Assembly (NCBI GenBank): GCA_031289755.1
Contig: JAITOU010000023.1
Location: forward strand, 38,837-102,836
Source of the DNA: Clostridiales bacterium
GTDB lineage: Bacteria > Bacillota > Clostridia > Christensenellales > JAISNN01
DNA: 64,000 nt
Direction of reading: 5' to 3'
Shown: piece after piece, positions 25,772 through 35,106 of the stretch
Layout: every line of letters starts with the position of its first letter
Position numbering within the stretch: position 1 is the stretch's first letter
The notes under the pieces: model-generated
Told to the model about the DNA's origin: nothing
Databases searched by the model: none
Seen by the model: only the letters and a program-made list of their open reading frames with translations
Program-made: the position numbers and the translations under genes

Positions 25772-26272
25772 ATGGGAAAGGAATCTTTTGTTAAAAAAAC
25801 TTTGGATGACGACGAAAAAATCATAGCTATGGCCAGACTTACGAGATGGAAGTTTTTGGACGAGGTGCTGTGGGGCATATTGTTTGCCTGTGTGATTATC
25901 GCCGCTATTTTTGTAATCAAAAAGGATTTAGTTACGATTATCGTGGCAAGCATTCTTACCGTCATTTGGTTGATTATGTCGTCAAAGGATATCGTGTACT
26001 TAAATTTGACGATTTTGGGCGTTACGACACGCAAGGTCGTCTTTAAATCGGGCTTTATGCGTACAAAAAGCGTCGATATTCCGTTGAGAAATATCGATAA
26101 CGTACAGGTTTACTATTCCTTTATCGGCAAAATATTCAACTTCGGCAAAATCCGCATAGAATCGAGAAGCGAGCCTATCGAGGTCAATTGGGTCTACAAT
26201 CCTACGAGATTTAAAAATCTCATCGACAGAGCCGCTCAGGGCTATGTCACACAGAGAAAAATCGTTCAGTAA
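25772..26272 (+). CDS. PH-domain (bPH2/YdbS-like) membrane protein
   Basis: 166 residues from the ATG at 25772 (CGGAGG upstream). Two adjacent hydrophobic segments (about 30-75) are followed by a bacterial PH domain: YLNLTILGVTTRKVVFKSG, then IPLRNIDNVQV and FGKIRIESRSE, the hallmark of YdbS/YdbT-type proteins. Some relatives affect antibiotic resistance; the role here is unknown. A terminator follows. Confidence 0.85.
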   Translation: MGKESFVKKTLDDDEKIIAMARLTRWKFLDEVLWGILFACVIIAAIFVIKKDLVTIIVASILTVIWLIMSSKDIVYLNLTILGVTTRKVVFKSGFMRTKSVDIPLRNIDNVQVYYSFIGKIFNFGKIRIESRSEPIEVNWVYNPTRFKNLIDRAAQGYVTQRKIVQ

Positions 26273-26284
26273 CCAAACGATCGG

Positions 26285-26320
26285 GCGTCGGTGCTTACAA
26301 TCAAGCATCGGCGTTTTTTG
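26285..26320 (+). terminator. rho-independent terminator
   Basis: A 12-bp stem including GU pairs (GCGTCGGTGCTT with AAGCATCGGCGT, 6-base loop) and a T-rich tail. A 20-bp near-exact direct duplication follows at 26321-26363. Confidence 0.85.
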
Positions 26321-26358
26321 TTTTTTATTAAAAACCGTCGATTTTTTATTAAAAACCG

Positions 26359-26387
26359 TTGATTAATATGTTGTTTTATGATATACT
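26359..26387 (+). promoter_or_regulatory. promoter of rimP-nusA-infB operon
   Basis: TTGATT (26359-26364), 17-bp spacer, TATACT (26382-26387). Confidence 0.65.
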
Positions 26388-26413
26388 TATAAAAGATAAA
26401 GTGACTTTGTAGA

Positions 26414-26445
26414 TTGGGAGCGGCTAACCGCTCCCAAAATTTTTG
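26414..26445 (+). promoter_or_regulatory. possible attenuator in the rimP-nusA leader
   Basis: TTGGGAGCGG (26414-26423), CTAA loop, CCGCTCCCAA (26428-26437), then AAATTTTT. A perfect 10-bp terminator-like stem downstream of the promoter and 41 bases before rimP, followed by a CTCCG/CGGAG hairpin at 26454-26471. Because the operon encodes NusA, transcript attenuation with autoregulation is a natural reading, but it is inference. Confidence 0.55.
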
Positions 26446-26485
26446 ACGTAGTACTCCGTTTTTTTTCGGAGCAATAGGGGCGTTT

Positions 26486-26947
26486 ATGGCAAAATCGGCG
26501 GAAGCGGTAAAGAAATTTTTGGAAGACATAGTATCGCCGCTCGGGTATGAAGTGCTTGAAGTCGGGTATTCCGAGAGATACGGCGAGACAAATCTCACCG
26601 TCTATATCGGCAACGATACCGTCGTCACTCTCGACGACTGCGAAAAGGTTCACAACGCTATCGACGCGCCGTTAGACGAGCTTGACCCGACCGGCGGCGA
26701 GAAATACGTTCTCAACGTGTCGTCTTACGGAATAGACAGACCCATAAAGTCCGAACGCGACTATATCAGGGCAATCGGCAAGGAAGCGGAAGCCTCTTTG
26801 TTTAAGCCCGTAGACGGCAAAAAAAAATATACGGGTATTTTGACGGCTTACGACCAAAGCGTTATAACGCTGACGGCGGACGGTAAGGACACCGTTTTGG
26901 AGCGAAAAAATATTGCTAAATTAAAACCCGTAATAAGATTTGAATAA
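26486..26947 (+). CDS. rimP: ribosome maturation factor RimP
   Basis: 153 residues. The two-domain RimP layout is visible: an N-terminal alpha/beta part (YEVLEVGYSERYGETNLTVYI) and LNVSSYGIDRPI, equivalent to the family's VSSPGLDRPL, then a C-terminal SH3-like barrel. It assists maturation of the 30S subunit. First gene of the nusA-infB operon. The ribosome site is an AATAGGGG sequence before the ATG. Confidence 0.95.
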   Translation: MAKSAEAVKKFLEDIVSPLGYEVLEVGYSERYGETNLTVYIGNDTVVTLDDCEKVHNAIDAPLDELDPTGGEKYVLNVSSYGIDRPIKSERDYIRAIGKEAEASLFKPVDGKKKYTGILTAYDQSVITLTADGKDTVLERKNIAKLKPVIRFE

Positions 26948-27028
26948 CGGAGCAAAACAAACCGAAGGCTTTCGGTTTTAAAACAAAAAACAAAGAAAAA
27001 CAAAATTTATTATGAGGAAATACTTATT

Positions 27029-28138
27029 ATGGTCAACAAGGATTTTTTTCAGGCGCTTGACATTCTCGAAAAGGAAAGGAGAATAAACAAGGAAACTCTT
27101 ATCGAAGCTATCGAAGCGGGGCTTGTTTCGGCTTACAAAAAAGAGTACGGAGAAAGCAGGGGTATCGCCGTCAGACTCAATCCCGACAAATCTACCATCA
27201 AGGTCTACGCATACCGTGAGGTCGTTGACGAAATCACCGAGAAGGACAAACAAATACTTCTCGAAGAGGCGGCGGAGATAGACCCGTCCTATAAGGTCGG
27301 CAGTATCATCACCGAAGATATCACGCCGAAAAATTTCACGAGAATAGCCGCTCAAACGGCAAAACAGGTCATCATGCAAAGAATCAACGATATCAAAAAG
27401 GATATGGTTCTCAACGAAATGAGCGACCGTGAAGGCGAAATCATGACCGCCGTAGTAAGACGCAAGGAAGGCGATACTTATTATGTCGAGATGAGCAATA
27501 CACAGCTCGAAGGCGTGCTTATGCCGTCCGACCAGATAGCTTCCGAAAAATTTAACATAAACGACACGATAAAGGTTTATGTCAAAAAAATACGCAACAC
27601 CGGCAAGACGACGCAGGTCATCGTTTCGAGAAGCTCCGCAGGCTTTGTCAGACGCTTATTCGAGTTGGAAGTCCCCGAAATAGCCGCGGGACTCGTCAGT
27701 ATCAAGGCGATAGTGAGAGAACCGGGCTACCGCACAAAAATGGCTGTGTATTCGGAAGACGTCAACGTCGACGCGGTAGGCGCGTGTATAGGCAACAAGG
27801 GTACGAGAATCAACGCGATTGTGGACGAGCTTAACGGCGAAAAAATCGACATCATACTTTGGAGCGAGGATTTGAGCGAATTTGTAGCGAGAGCGTTAAG
27901 TCCGGCAAAGCCCGATTTTGTCAAAATCAACGAGAGCGAACGCAGCGCAAAGGCAATCGTTCCCGACGATAAGCTGTCTTTGGCGATAGGCAAGAGCGGT
28001 CAAAACGCAAGACTTGCCGCCAAGCTCACAAACGTCAAGATAGACGTCAAGTCTTATTCGGCATATATGGAGAGCAGCGTAGGAACAAATGCGGAAGAAG
28101 AGGACGGAGCGTCCGAAGAAGAAAAGCTAACGGAATAA
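27029..28138 (+). CDS. nusA: transcription termination/antitermination protein NusA
   Basis: 369 residues, the usual short Firmicute NusA without the acidic repeats of E. coli. The N-terminal RNA-polymerase-binding domain (residues 1-125) begins with the motif FFQALDILEKERRI; an S1 domain (about 135-200) contains GDTYYVEM; two KH domains follow with GNKGTRINAI (about 255) and GKSGQNARLAAKL (about 322). It acts on paused RNA polymerase. The ATG has a GAGGA site. Confidence 0.97.
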   Translation: MVNKDFFQALDILEKERRINKETLIEAIEAGLVSAYKKEYGESRGIAVRLNPDKSTIKVYAYREVVDEITEKDKQILLEEAAEIDPSYKVGSIITEDITPKNFTRIAAQTAKQVIMQRINDIKKDMVLNEMSDREGEIMTAVVRRKEGDTYYVEMSNTQLEGVLMPSDQIASEKFNINDTIKVYVKKIRNTGKTTQVIVSRSSAGFVRRLFELEVPEIAAGLVSIKAIVREPGYRTKMAVYSEDVNVDAVGACIGNKGTRINAIVDELNGEKIDIILWSEDLSEFVARALSPAKPDFVKINESERSAKAIVPDDKLSLAIGKSGQNARLAAKLTNVKIDVKSYSAYMESSVGTNAEEEDGASEEEKLTE

Positions 28139-28141
28139 ATT

Positions 28142-28429
28142 ATGACGCCAAAAAAAATCCCCATGAGAATGTGCATTGCCTGCCGTGAAATGAAAGAGAA
28201 GAAGAGTCTTTTGAGAATTGTCAAAAACGCTTCGGGAGATATATCCTTAGACTTTAAGGGCAAGGCTGCCGGACGCGGCGCGTATATTTGCGACCGTGCC
28301 GAATGTATCAATAAATGCGTAAAGAAAAAGCTTTTAAATAAGGTTTTTTCATGTATAATTCCCGACGGCGTATACGAATATATCGAAAAAGAATACGCCG
28401 AAAAATCAAAACGCGGCGACACCGTTTGA
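28142..28429 (+). CDS. rnpM: YlxR family RNA-binding protein (RnpM)
   Basis: 95 residues; PMRMCIACREM and GRGAYIC are the family's hallmark motifs. It begins 3 bases after nusA. Work in Bacillus subtilis links YlxR to RNase P regulation, hence the symbol; here this is by family only. Confidence 0.93.
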   Translation: MTPKKIPMRMCIACREMKEKKSLLRIVKNASGDISLDFKGKAAGRGAYICDRAECINKCVKKKLLNKVFSCIIPDGVYEYIEKEYAEKSKRGDTV

Positions 28430-28776
28430 TAGCGGCAACAGACAAAGAGGTTACGGTTATAGAATCTGCTGAACGGAACAGAAAAATATCTTCTTATCTC
28501 GGCTTCGCCGTCAAATCGGGCGCAGTCGTATTCGGCTTGGACGGAATAAAAAACGGAGGACCGGCGATTGCTTTGATACTTGCAGACAATGCCCTGAGCG
28601 ATAAATCAAAAAAAGAAATCACCTTTCTCAGCGGCAAAAAAAATACTCCGGCGTTTTTTGTTGACAATCTGCCGGACATTGTAAAAAAAGAAAACGTAAA
28701 GGTCGTTTCCGTAAAAAATAAAAATTTAGCGATACAAATAATGGAATGCCTAAAAGCTTCCGGAGGTCAAGAATAA
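28426..28776 (+). CDS. YlxQ-type L7Ae/L30e ribosomal-like protein
   Basis: About 116 residues. SYLGFAVKSGAVVFGLDGI and the following helices match the L7Ae family members encoded between ylxR and infB. The start is uncertain: TTG at 28426 overlaps the ylxR stop (TTGA) but has no clear ribosome site, while AAAGAGG at 28444 is well spaced only for a non-standard ATA codon (28458). I use the TTG. The stop overlaps the infB start (TAATG). Confidence 0.85.
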   Translation: MIAATDKEVTVIESAERNRKISSYLGFAVKSGAVVFGLDGIKNGGPAIALILADNALSDKSKKEITFLSGKKNTPAFFVDNLPDIVKKENVKVVSVKNKNLAIQIMECLKASGGQE

Positions 28777-31700
28777 TGAGTGATACAGCAAAAAAACCGG
28801 ACGCGTTGGAACATATCAAGGAATTGAAGGGTTTCGATGCGTCAAGACTTAATGGTCTCGGCACGAGAATGAGAACGGCTAAGAGCCTTCTTGAAGAAAC
28901 CATAATCTTTGTCAAGGAAAGGGTTTCGGAGGTGTCTAAGATTATCGAGGCGGAAAAAATAAGAGCCGACGAGGAAGCGTCCAAGGCTGCTGCGGAAGCA
29001 TTGCTTGTTAAAAAAGCCGCAACGGTCAAAGCTCCGGCGGTAATAGACGAACCGATTGTCAAAATCGAAAAGCCGGAAGCCGTCGCGCCCGTTGCCGTCA
29101 CCGAAAAGCCGACCCCGAAAGAAGAACCCCTTAAACCCGTTAAAACCGAAAAAGAAACGGCGGTTGAAGCGGCAGAGAAGGCAGATAATGCAGATAAGGC
29201 TGACAAAGCGGATAAAGCGGACAAGGCTGATAAAGCCGCCAAAAACGACACAAAGAAAAAAGCGGCGGTCTTCTTTGACTTACAGGAATACGGAGAAGTG
29301 AGAACGCCGGAAGCGCAAGCGTCCGAAGATACAAGCGCGGACAAAGCCGCCGCCGATAAAATAACCGAAGCAAAAACCGACGGCGAAGCCGCCGACAAAA
29401 AAACCGATACCGCCGTGCGTCCGTCCGTGCCTAAGAGCGACGGCGACGCGGCTAAGAGAGCGCAAGCCGACGGCAATGTTACTACCGCTTACAGCTCCGG
29501 CTCACGCGGCAGCTTTGACAGAAACGCGGGCGGACAGCCGAGACCGGGCGGTTATCAAAACGATAGAAACGGCAGACCGCAGCAAGGGGGCTATCAAGGA
29601 CAGGGACAAGGACAAGGCTATCAAGGTCAAAGACCGCAAGGGCAGGGATATCAGGGTCAAGGCTATCAGGGACAAAGACCGCAGGGACAAGGTTATCAAG
29701 GTCAAGGACAAGGATATCAGGGACAAGGACAGGGCTATCAAGGTCAAAGACCGCCTTTAAACGGCGGCGGCTTCGGCGCAAGACCGCAGCCGGGTATGTC
29801 CAGACCGATGGGCGGCGGCAGAACCGCGCCTGCCGCGCCTCCCGTGACAGACCCGCGTGCGAGCAAGGACTTTGCCGTCAAAAAGAAAACCACCTTTAAC
29901 GACGACAAGAAAAACCTTACCAAAAAAGCTCTCATACAAAAGGGCTACGTCGTAGAAGACATCACTCTCGGCGAGGACGACGACGTAATATCCAACAAGA
30001 GATACAAGGTCAAGAAAGCGCCTAAAAAACACGAATTTATACAGCCGTCCGCAAGGATAGAAAGCGCGGTTATCACGACCGCCGATATCGACCTAAAAGT
30101 TTTGAGCGAAAAAATCGGCAAGACCGCCGCCGAAATAGTCAAGAAGCTGTTTTTGCTCGGCATTACAAAGACCATAAACGAAAGCATAGATTTTGAGACG
30201 GCAGAGCTTATAGCCGGAGAATTTGGCATAACCCTGTCGCTGAAACTCGAACAGACCTACGAAGAAGCTTTGGAGATTTTTAACATCGACGAGGAATTGT
30301 CGGACGAAATTCTCGAAACAAGACCGCCTGTCGTAACGATACTCGGTCACGTCGACCACGGCAAAACCTCTTTGCTCGACTATATAAGAAAAACTCAGGT
30401 AGCCGAAGGCGAAGCCGGCGGCATCACGCAGCATATAGGCGCGTATACTATTACTCTCAATAACCGACCTATCACATTTATAGACACGCCGGGTCACGAA
30501 GCCTTTACCGCCATGCGAGCGAGAGGCGCGCAGATTACCGACATAGCCGTATTGGTCGTCGCGGCGGACGACGGCGTTATGCCGCAGACGATAGAAGCGA
30601 TAAACCATGCGAAAGCCGCAGGCGTTTCGATAATCGCCGCTATCAACAAGATAGACAAGCCTGCCGCAGACCCCGACAGAATAACTCAACAGCTATCCGA
30701 GCACGGACTTATCCCCGAAGCGTGGGGCGGCGAAGTGCCGATGATAAGCGTTTCGGCAAAGAGCGGAATCGGAATACAGACGCTGCTCGAAAACATCTTG
30801 ACCTTAGCGGAATTTAAAGAATTGAAAGCAAATCCTAAGCGTGCCGCAAGGGGAACGATTATAGAAGCCAAGCTCGACAAGGGCAGAGGTCCTGTCGCTA
30901 CCGTTCTCGTACAGAACGGAACGTTAAAGATTGCCGACACGATAGTAGCCGGTACGGCGATATGTAAGGTCAGAGCCATGATAGACGACAAGGGCAAAAA
31001 CATCAAGGAAGCCGGTCCGTCTATACCCGTTTCGGTTCTCGGATTTGATTTTGTGCCGGAAGCCGGCGACAATATCTTTGCCGTCGCCAACGAAAAATTT
31101 GCAAAACAGGTCATCGGCGAGCGCAGCAGCAAGATAAAGAATCTCAAAGTCAAGGCAAGCACAAAAATGAGCCTTGAAGACGTCTACAACAAGATAAGCG
31201 AAGGGCTGATAAAGGAATTAAATCTTATCGTCAAAGCCGACGTGCAAGGCTCTTGCGAAGCATTGACGCAGGCACTGTTAAAGATATCGAACCCGGAGGT
31301 CAGGGTCAATATTATCCATGCCGGAGTAGGCGCGGTGACGGAGTCGGACATCATGCTTGCCGGAACGTCTTCGGCTATCGTGATAGGCTTTAACGTCAGA
31401 CCGGACACAAAGGCAAAAGCCGCCGCAGAACGCGACGAAGTGGAGATAAAGGTTTACCGAATCATATACGACGCTATCGAGGACATCGAAAAGGCTATAA
31501 AGGGTATGCTTGCGCCGAAGTTTAAAGAAACTATTCTCGGACAGGTATCGGTCAGGCAGGTCTTTAAGGTCAGCAGCGTCGGCACTATCGCCGGTTGTAT
31601 GGTGACAAGCGGAAAGATTACGCGGAGCGCGAAGCTCAGACTGCTGCGCGACAACATAATCATTCACGAAGGCAACGTCGCCTCCTTAAAGAGATTTAAA

Positions 31701-31820
31701 GACGACGCTAAGGAAGTGGCTACCGGCTTTGAATGCGGTATCGGTATAACCGACTACGACGACATCAAGGAAGGCGACGTCATAGAAGCCTTTATCATGG
31801 AACAGATAGAAAACAATTAA
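28776..31820 (+). CDS. infB: translation initiation factor IF-2 with Q/G/Y-rich N-terminal repeat
   Basis: 1014 residues from the ATG at 28776 (GGAGG nine bases upstream). A long N-terminal region begins with an IF2-N-like helix, then an Ala/Lys coiled stretch with [12 protein letters not shown] repeats, then a Gln/Gly/Tyr-rich tandem repeat (about residues 272-328). A second IF2-N domain follows, then the GTPase domain: GHVDHGKTS (about 523), [12 protein letters not shown], and SAKSGIG. Domains II to IV complete a normal IF2 C-terminus. It delivers initiator tRNA to the ribosome. Confidence 0.97.
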   Translation: MSDTAKKPDALEHIKELKGFDASRLNGLGTRMRTAKSLLEETIIFVKERVSEVSKIIEAEKIRADEEASKAAAEALLVKKAATVKAPAVIDEPIVKIEKPEAVAPVAVTEKPTPKEEPLKPVKTEKETAVEAAEKADNADKADKADKADKADKAAKNDTKKKAAVFFDLQEYGEVRTPEAQASEDTSADKAAADKITEAKTDGEAADKKTDTAVRPSVPKSDGDAAKRAQADGNVTTAYSSGSRGSFDRNAGGQPRPGGYQNDRNGRPQQGGYQGQGQGQGYQGQRPQGQGYQGQGYQGQRPQGQGYQGQGQGYQGQGQGYQGQRPPLNGGGFGARPQPGMSRPMGGGRTAPAAPPVTDPRASKDFAVKKKTTFNDDKKNLTKKALIQKGYVVEDITLGEDDDVISNKRYKVKKAPKKHEFIQPSARIESAVITTADIDLKVLSEKIGKTAAEIVKKLFLLGITKTINESIDFETAELIAGEFGITLSLKLEQTYEEALEIFNIDEELSDEILETRPPVVTILGHVDHGKTSLLDYIRKTQVAEGEAGGITQHIGAYTITLNNRPITFIDTPGHEAFTAMRARGAQITDIAVLVVAADDGVMPQTIEAINHAKAAGVSIIAAINKIDKPAADPDRITQQLSEHGLIPEAWGGEVPMISVSAKSGIGIQTLLENILTLAEFKELKANPKRAARGTIIEAKLDKGRGPVATVLVQNGTLKIADTIVAGTAICKVRAMIDDKGKNIKEAGPSIPVSVLGFDFVPEAGDNIFAVANEKFAKQVIGERSSKIKNLKVKASTKMSLEDVYNKISEGLIKELNLIVKADVQGSCEALTQALLKISNPEVRVNIIHAGVGAVTESDIMLAGTSSAIVIGFNVRPDTKAKAAAERDEVEIKVYRIIYDAIEDIEKAIKGMLAPKFKETILGQVSVRQVFKVSSVGTIAGCMVTSGKITRSAKLRLLRDNIIIHEGNVASLKRFKDDAKEVATGFECGIGITDYDDIKEGDVIEAFIMEQIENN
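29590..29757 (+). repeat. in-frame tandem repeat coding GYQGQ units in infB
   Basis: About nine imperfect copies of a 12-24-base unit encoding GYQGQ with RPQGQ spacers. Codon choice varies between copies (GGT/GGA, CAA/CAG), so the repeat is under protein-level maintenance rather than very recent slippage. Confidence 0.9.
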
Positions 31821-31892
31821 GTTTAACCGCACGGCGGCATATTACGGACGGGATAAAAGGTATGACGTATACGGATTTAAAAGGAAAGAAAA

Positions 31893-32246
31893 ATGAATTT
31901 GGACAGAGTTAATTCGGAGCTGAAACGTCAGATAGCTCTGATGATAGACAACAGCGAGATAAAAGACCCCCGTTTGCAGGGAATGATAAGCGTTACGGGG
32001 CTGAATACTTCTAAGGATTTGGCATACGCGACCGTATATATAAGCGTACTCGGCGGCGACATCAAGGACACGCTCGCGGTATTAAAGAATGCGTCGGGTC
32101 ATATAAGAAATACTTTAAAAAGCAGGGTAAAGATAAGAAATATGCCGGAGCTTAGGTTTGTGCGCGACGATTCGATAGAATACGGTCTCAAAATGGACAA
32201 GCTTATCGACGGAGTTATCGGCAAGGATAACGAAAACAATAATTAG
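31893..32246 (+). CDS. rbfA: 30S ribosome-binding factor RbfA
   Basis: 117 residues with the KH-like RbfA fold: RVNSELKRQIA at the start, then KDPRLQGMISVTGLNTSKDLAYATVYIS and LKSRVKIRNMPELRFVRDDS. It helps late 16S rRNA 5'-end maturation. In operon after infB; AAAGGAAA precedes the ATG. Confidence 0.95.
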   Translation: MNLDRVNSELKRQIALMIDNSEIKDPRLQGMISVTGLNTSKDLAYATVYISVLGGDIKDTLAVLKNASGHIRNTLKSRVKIRNMPELRFVRDDSIEYGLKMDKLIDGVIGKDNENNN

Positions 32247-32271
32247 CGGCGGATTTTTCGGAGGTGTTTTT

Positions 32272-33240
32272 TTGGAGAAAATCGATAAGTTGGATAAGAT
32301 AGCGTCAGTCTTGGGCGAAAAAAAGAAAATAGCCTTGATATGCCATATAAATCCCGACGGCGATACGGTAGGCTCGGCTCTCGCCCTGTATACCGCTCTA
32401 AACAAATTGAATAAAAAGGCAGATGTTTTTTCGAGCGACGAATTGAGTCCGAAGTTAAAATATCTGCCTTTTTCGGATAGGTTCAATATCAGCCGCGAAA
32501 TAAAGTACGACCTTGCGATAGCCGTCGATTGCGGCGATAAGGGGCGGTTGGGCGTTATGTCGGAGATTTTTGACGCCGCAGACACAAAGATGTGCATAGA
32601 CCACCACAAGTCAAATACGCTCGGCAGCGATTATTCGTATATAGACCCGTCGATTTCTTCTACGGCGGAGATAATATATTCCGTGCTGAAAAAAATAAAC
32701 GGCTTGACCTTTGACCGCGATATTGCGACGCTTCTGTACGCCGGAATGCTGACCGACAGCGGCTGCTTTACTTATCCTGCCACAACGGCGCAAACGCTGA
32801 AAATCGCCGCAGAGCTTCATGCCTGCGGCATAGACGCCGCAGATATAGCCTACAATATTTTTAAAAAGAAAACCAAGAACGCCTTTGAACTCGAACACAG
32901 GGTACTTAGCCGAACAAAATTTTTTGCGGAGAACAGGATAGGGATAGCCGTGTTTTTTTTGAAGGATTTTGAAGAGACGGGAACGGGGCAGGAGGACACG
33001 GAAGGGCTTGTCAATTCGATACAGTCGATAGACAGCGTGACGGCGGCGGTAGCGGTCACCGAAATAGACGCTTTGCATTACCGTGTCAGTATCAGGACAA
33101 AAGAGCCTGCGGACGCTTCTGATATCGCAGCCGTTTTTGGCGGCGGCGGACACAGGCTTGCGGCTGGCTGCCGTGTCGGGGGCTGCTTAGAAGACGTTTT
33201 GGAAAAAATCGTCAAGGCGGCAAAGGACAGACTTGACTGA
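32272..33240 (+). CDS. nrnA: DHH/DHHA1 phosphoesterase NrnA (nanoRNase/pAp phosphatase)
   Basis: 322 residues from a TTG with GGAGG upstream. DHH motifs: CHINPDGDTVGSALAL (residue about 24), AVDCGD, DHHKSN (about 110) and the C-terminal DHHA1 glycine-rich GGGGHRLAAG. It degrades 2-5 nt RNAs and 3'-phosphoadenosine 5'-phosphate. The order rbfA-nrnA-truB is usual for Firmicutes. Confidence 0.95.
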   Translation: MEKIDKLDKIASVLGEKKKIALICHINPDGDTVGSALALYTALNKLNKKADVFSSDELSPKLKYLPFSDRFNISREIKYDLAIAVDCGDKGRLGVMSEIFDAADTKMCIDHHKSNTLGSDYSYIDPSISSTAEIIYSVLKKINGLTFDRDIATLLYAGMLTDSGCFTYPATTAQTLKIAAELHACGIDAADIAYNIFKKKTKNAFELEHRVLSRTKFFAENRIGIAVFFLKDFEETGTGQEDTEGLVNSIQSIDSVTAAVAVTEIDALHYRVSIRTKEPADASDIAAVFGGGGHRLAAGCRVGGCLEDVLEKIVKAAKDRLD

Positions 33241-33251
33241 GTGAGCGGTGT

Positions 33252-34130
33252 ATGAACGGTTTTTTGAATATAATCAAGCCGCCCGATATGACTTCGAGCG
33301 ACGTCGTGGTCAAGGTCAGACGGCGTTTGAGAGAGCTTTCGGGCAAAAAGGATATTACGGTCGGTCATCTCGGCACGCTTGACCCGGCTGCCGAAGGCGT
33401 TCTCGTCATAGCGGTAGGAGCGGCGGCGAAGCTTTTTGATTTTTTTATCGGCAAGAAGAAGCTTTACAGAGCGGAATTTGTCTTTGGGCAAACGACCGAC
33501 ACCTTAGACCGCGACGGAGAAATTACCGAGTGGGGGGGAAGCATTCCCCTTTTGAGCCAATTGCAGGAAGCCGCAAGGCGGCTGACGGGGGAAATCATGC
33601 AGATACCGCCGTCGTATTCGGCAAAGTCCGTAGACGGTGTAAGAGCTTATGAACGTATGCGGCGCGGCGAAAATGTCGAATTGCCGCCCAAAAGGGTGAC
33701 TGTCAACAGGATAGAAATCATATCTTACGACGCGCCGAAAGCTATAATTACCGTCGATTGCTTGGGCGGCGTATACATAAGAAGCATAGCGCGCGATATG
33801 GCGGATATATGCGGTACTTACGCCTATATGAGCGCGCTCACAAGACTTTCGGCGGGCGCATTTGAGATAAAAGACGGTATAAGCTTGGAAGATTTTTTGG
33901 CGGCGGACGATATAAATCTGTTGCCTGTCGAATATCCTTTGGGAGATTTTACGCGCTTCGATGTAGACGCACGCTTTTTGGAAAAATTAAAGAACGGAGT
34001 GCGGCTCAGACCCGACGGAATGCCGGAAGGGGATTTTGTCGTCCGCTGCGGCGGCGCGCTCTTTGGGATAGGGAGCAAAAACTCCGACGGCGAGCTTGTC
34101 GTGTCGGTCAGGCTCATCGGTCGGGAATGA
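33252..34130 (+). CDS. truB: tRNA pseudouridine(55) synthase TruB
   Basis: 292 residues. GHLGTLDPAAEGVL holds the catalytic Asp (about residue 45); MNGFLNIIKPPDMTSSD at the start, and IPPSYSAKSVDGVRAYERMRRG and YIRSIARDM later, are family signatures. It makes pseudouridine 55 in tRNA. Eleven bases after nrnA; the ribosome site is weak (GAGTGAGCGG). Confidence 0.97.
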   Translation: MNGFLNIIKPPDMTSSDVVVKVRRRLRELSGKKDITVGHLGTLDPAAEGVLVIAVGAAAKLFDFFIGKKKLYRAEFVFGQTTDTLDRDGEITEWGGSIPLLSQLQEAARRLTGEIMQIPPSYSAKSVDGVRAYERMRRGENVELPPKRVTVNRIEIISYDAPKAIITVDCLGGVYIRSIARDMADICGTYAYMSALTRLSAGAFEIKDGISLEDFLAADDINLLPVEYPLGDFTRFDVDARFLEKLKNGVRLRPDGMPEGDFVVRCGGALFGIGSKNSDGELVVSVRLIGRE

Positions 34131-34182
34131 TTTTTTGAACGGACAAGAACAAATTCGGACGGCGTGATTTAAGGGGGAGAGA

Positions 34183-35094
34183 ATGCGGACGGTTAAATTC
34201 GGACAGACGATAGACGGCGGTATCGTCATAACTCTCGGATTTATGGATTGCGTTCATATAGGACACAGAGAGCTTATCGGCGCGGCGCAAAGAGCTGCCG
34301 ACGGGTTTAATAAGTCATGCGGCGGAGCGGCGGTCAAGACGGCGGCCTTTACCTTTTGCGATAACCCTTTTATGGTATTAAAAAAGGACATTTTGCCCGT
34401 CTATGATTTTGAAACGCGTGTCGGACTTTTGGAGACCGATTATGTCGTATATGCGGAGTTTGACGCGGCTTTTGCCGCGATGAGCGGCGAAGCTTTTTTG
34501 GACAAGCTTTTTTTGTCCGCAGATATAAAAGCCGTAGTAGTCGGGAGCGATTACAGATTTTCGGCAAACGCCGCTTGCGGAATCGCCGAGCTTAAAGAGT
34601 ATCTCTCTAAGCGCGGAGCGAGTCTAATAGTCGCCGATACCGTCACGTCCGGCGGAGTAAAGGCGGCAAGCTCCGATATAAGGCGGTATTTGGCGGACGG
34701 AGATGTAAGGAGTGCAAATACCTTGCTCGGCAGTCATTACAGAGCTTCGGGAACGGTCGTCAAGGGGACTCATACGGGTACGGCTTTGGGCTTCCCTACG
34801 GCAAACGTATTGCATAAGACGGGACTCGTACGCTTAAAGCCCGGAGTGTACCTGACAAGGACGACGGTTGACGGACAAGACTTCGGCTCGGTGACAAACG
34901 CCGGAAGCCGACCGACCTTCGACACGGCAAGCCCTTATATATACGAAACGTATATCGACGGTTTTTGCGGCGACCTGTACGGCAAATATATAGAAATACA
35001 ATTTATCGGCAGAATAAGAGATATAGAAAAATTTGAAAACAAGGACGCGCTTATCAAACGCTTGGAAGAAGACAAGCAATTTATTAAAAAATAA
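34183..35094 (+). CDS. ribF: bifunctional riboflavin kinase / FAD synthetase
   Basis: 303 residues. The N-terminal FAD synthetase has GFMDCVHIGH where most have GNFDGVHxGH (two changed residues) and SDYRFSANAACG. The C-terminal riboflavin kinase begins GTVVKGTHTGTALGFPTAN and includes VTNAGSRPTF. It converts riboflavin to FMN and FAD. It ends the conserved operon; the usual following rpsO is not here. GGGGGAGAG precedes the ATG. Confidence 0.95.
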   Translation: MRTVKFGQTIDGGIVITLGFMDCVHIGHRELIGAAQRAADGFNKSCGGAAVKTAAFTFCDNPFMVLKKDILPVYDFETRVGLLETDYVVYAEFDAAFAAMSGEAFLDKLFLSADIKAVVVGSDYRFSANAACGIAELKEYLSKRGASLIVADTVTSGGVKAASSDIRRYLADGDVRSANTLLGSHYRASGTVVKGTHTGTALGFPTANVLHKTGLVRLKPGVYLTRTTVDGQDFGSVTNAGSRPTFDTASPYIYETYIDGFCGDLYGKYIEIQFIGRIRDIEKFENKDALIKRLEEDKQFIKK

Positions 35095-35106
35095 AAAGGA
35101 AAAGAT

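Noticed and set aside
28628..29476. 282-aa minus-strand frame opposite infB
   Set aside because: Its Ser/Ala repeats mirror the Lys/Ala repeat of IF-2 on the real strand.
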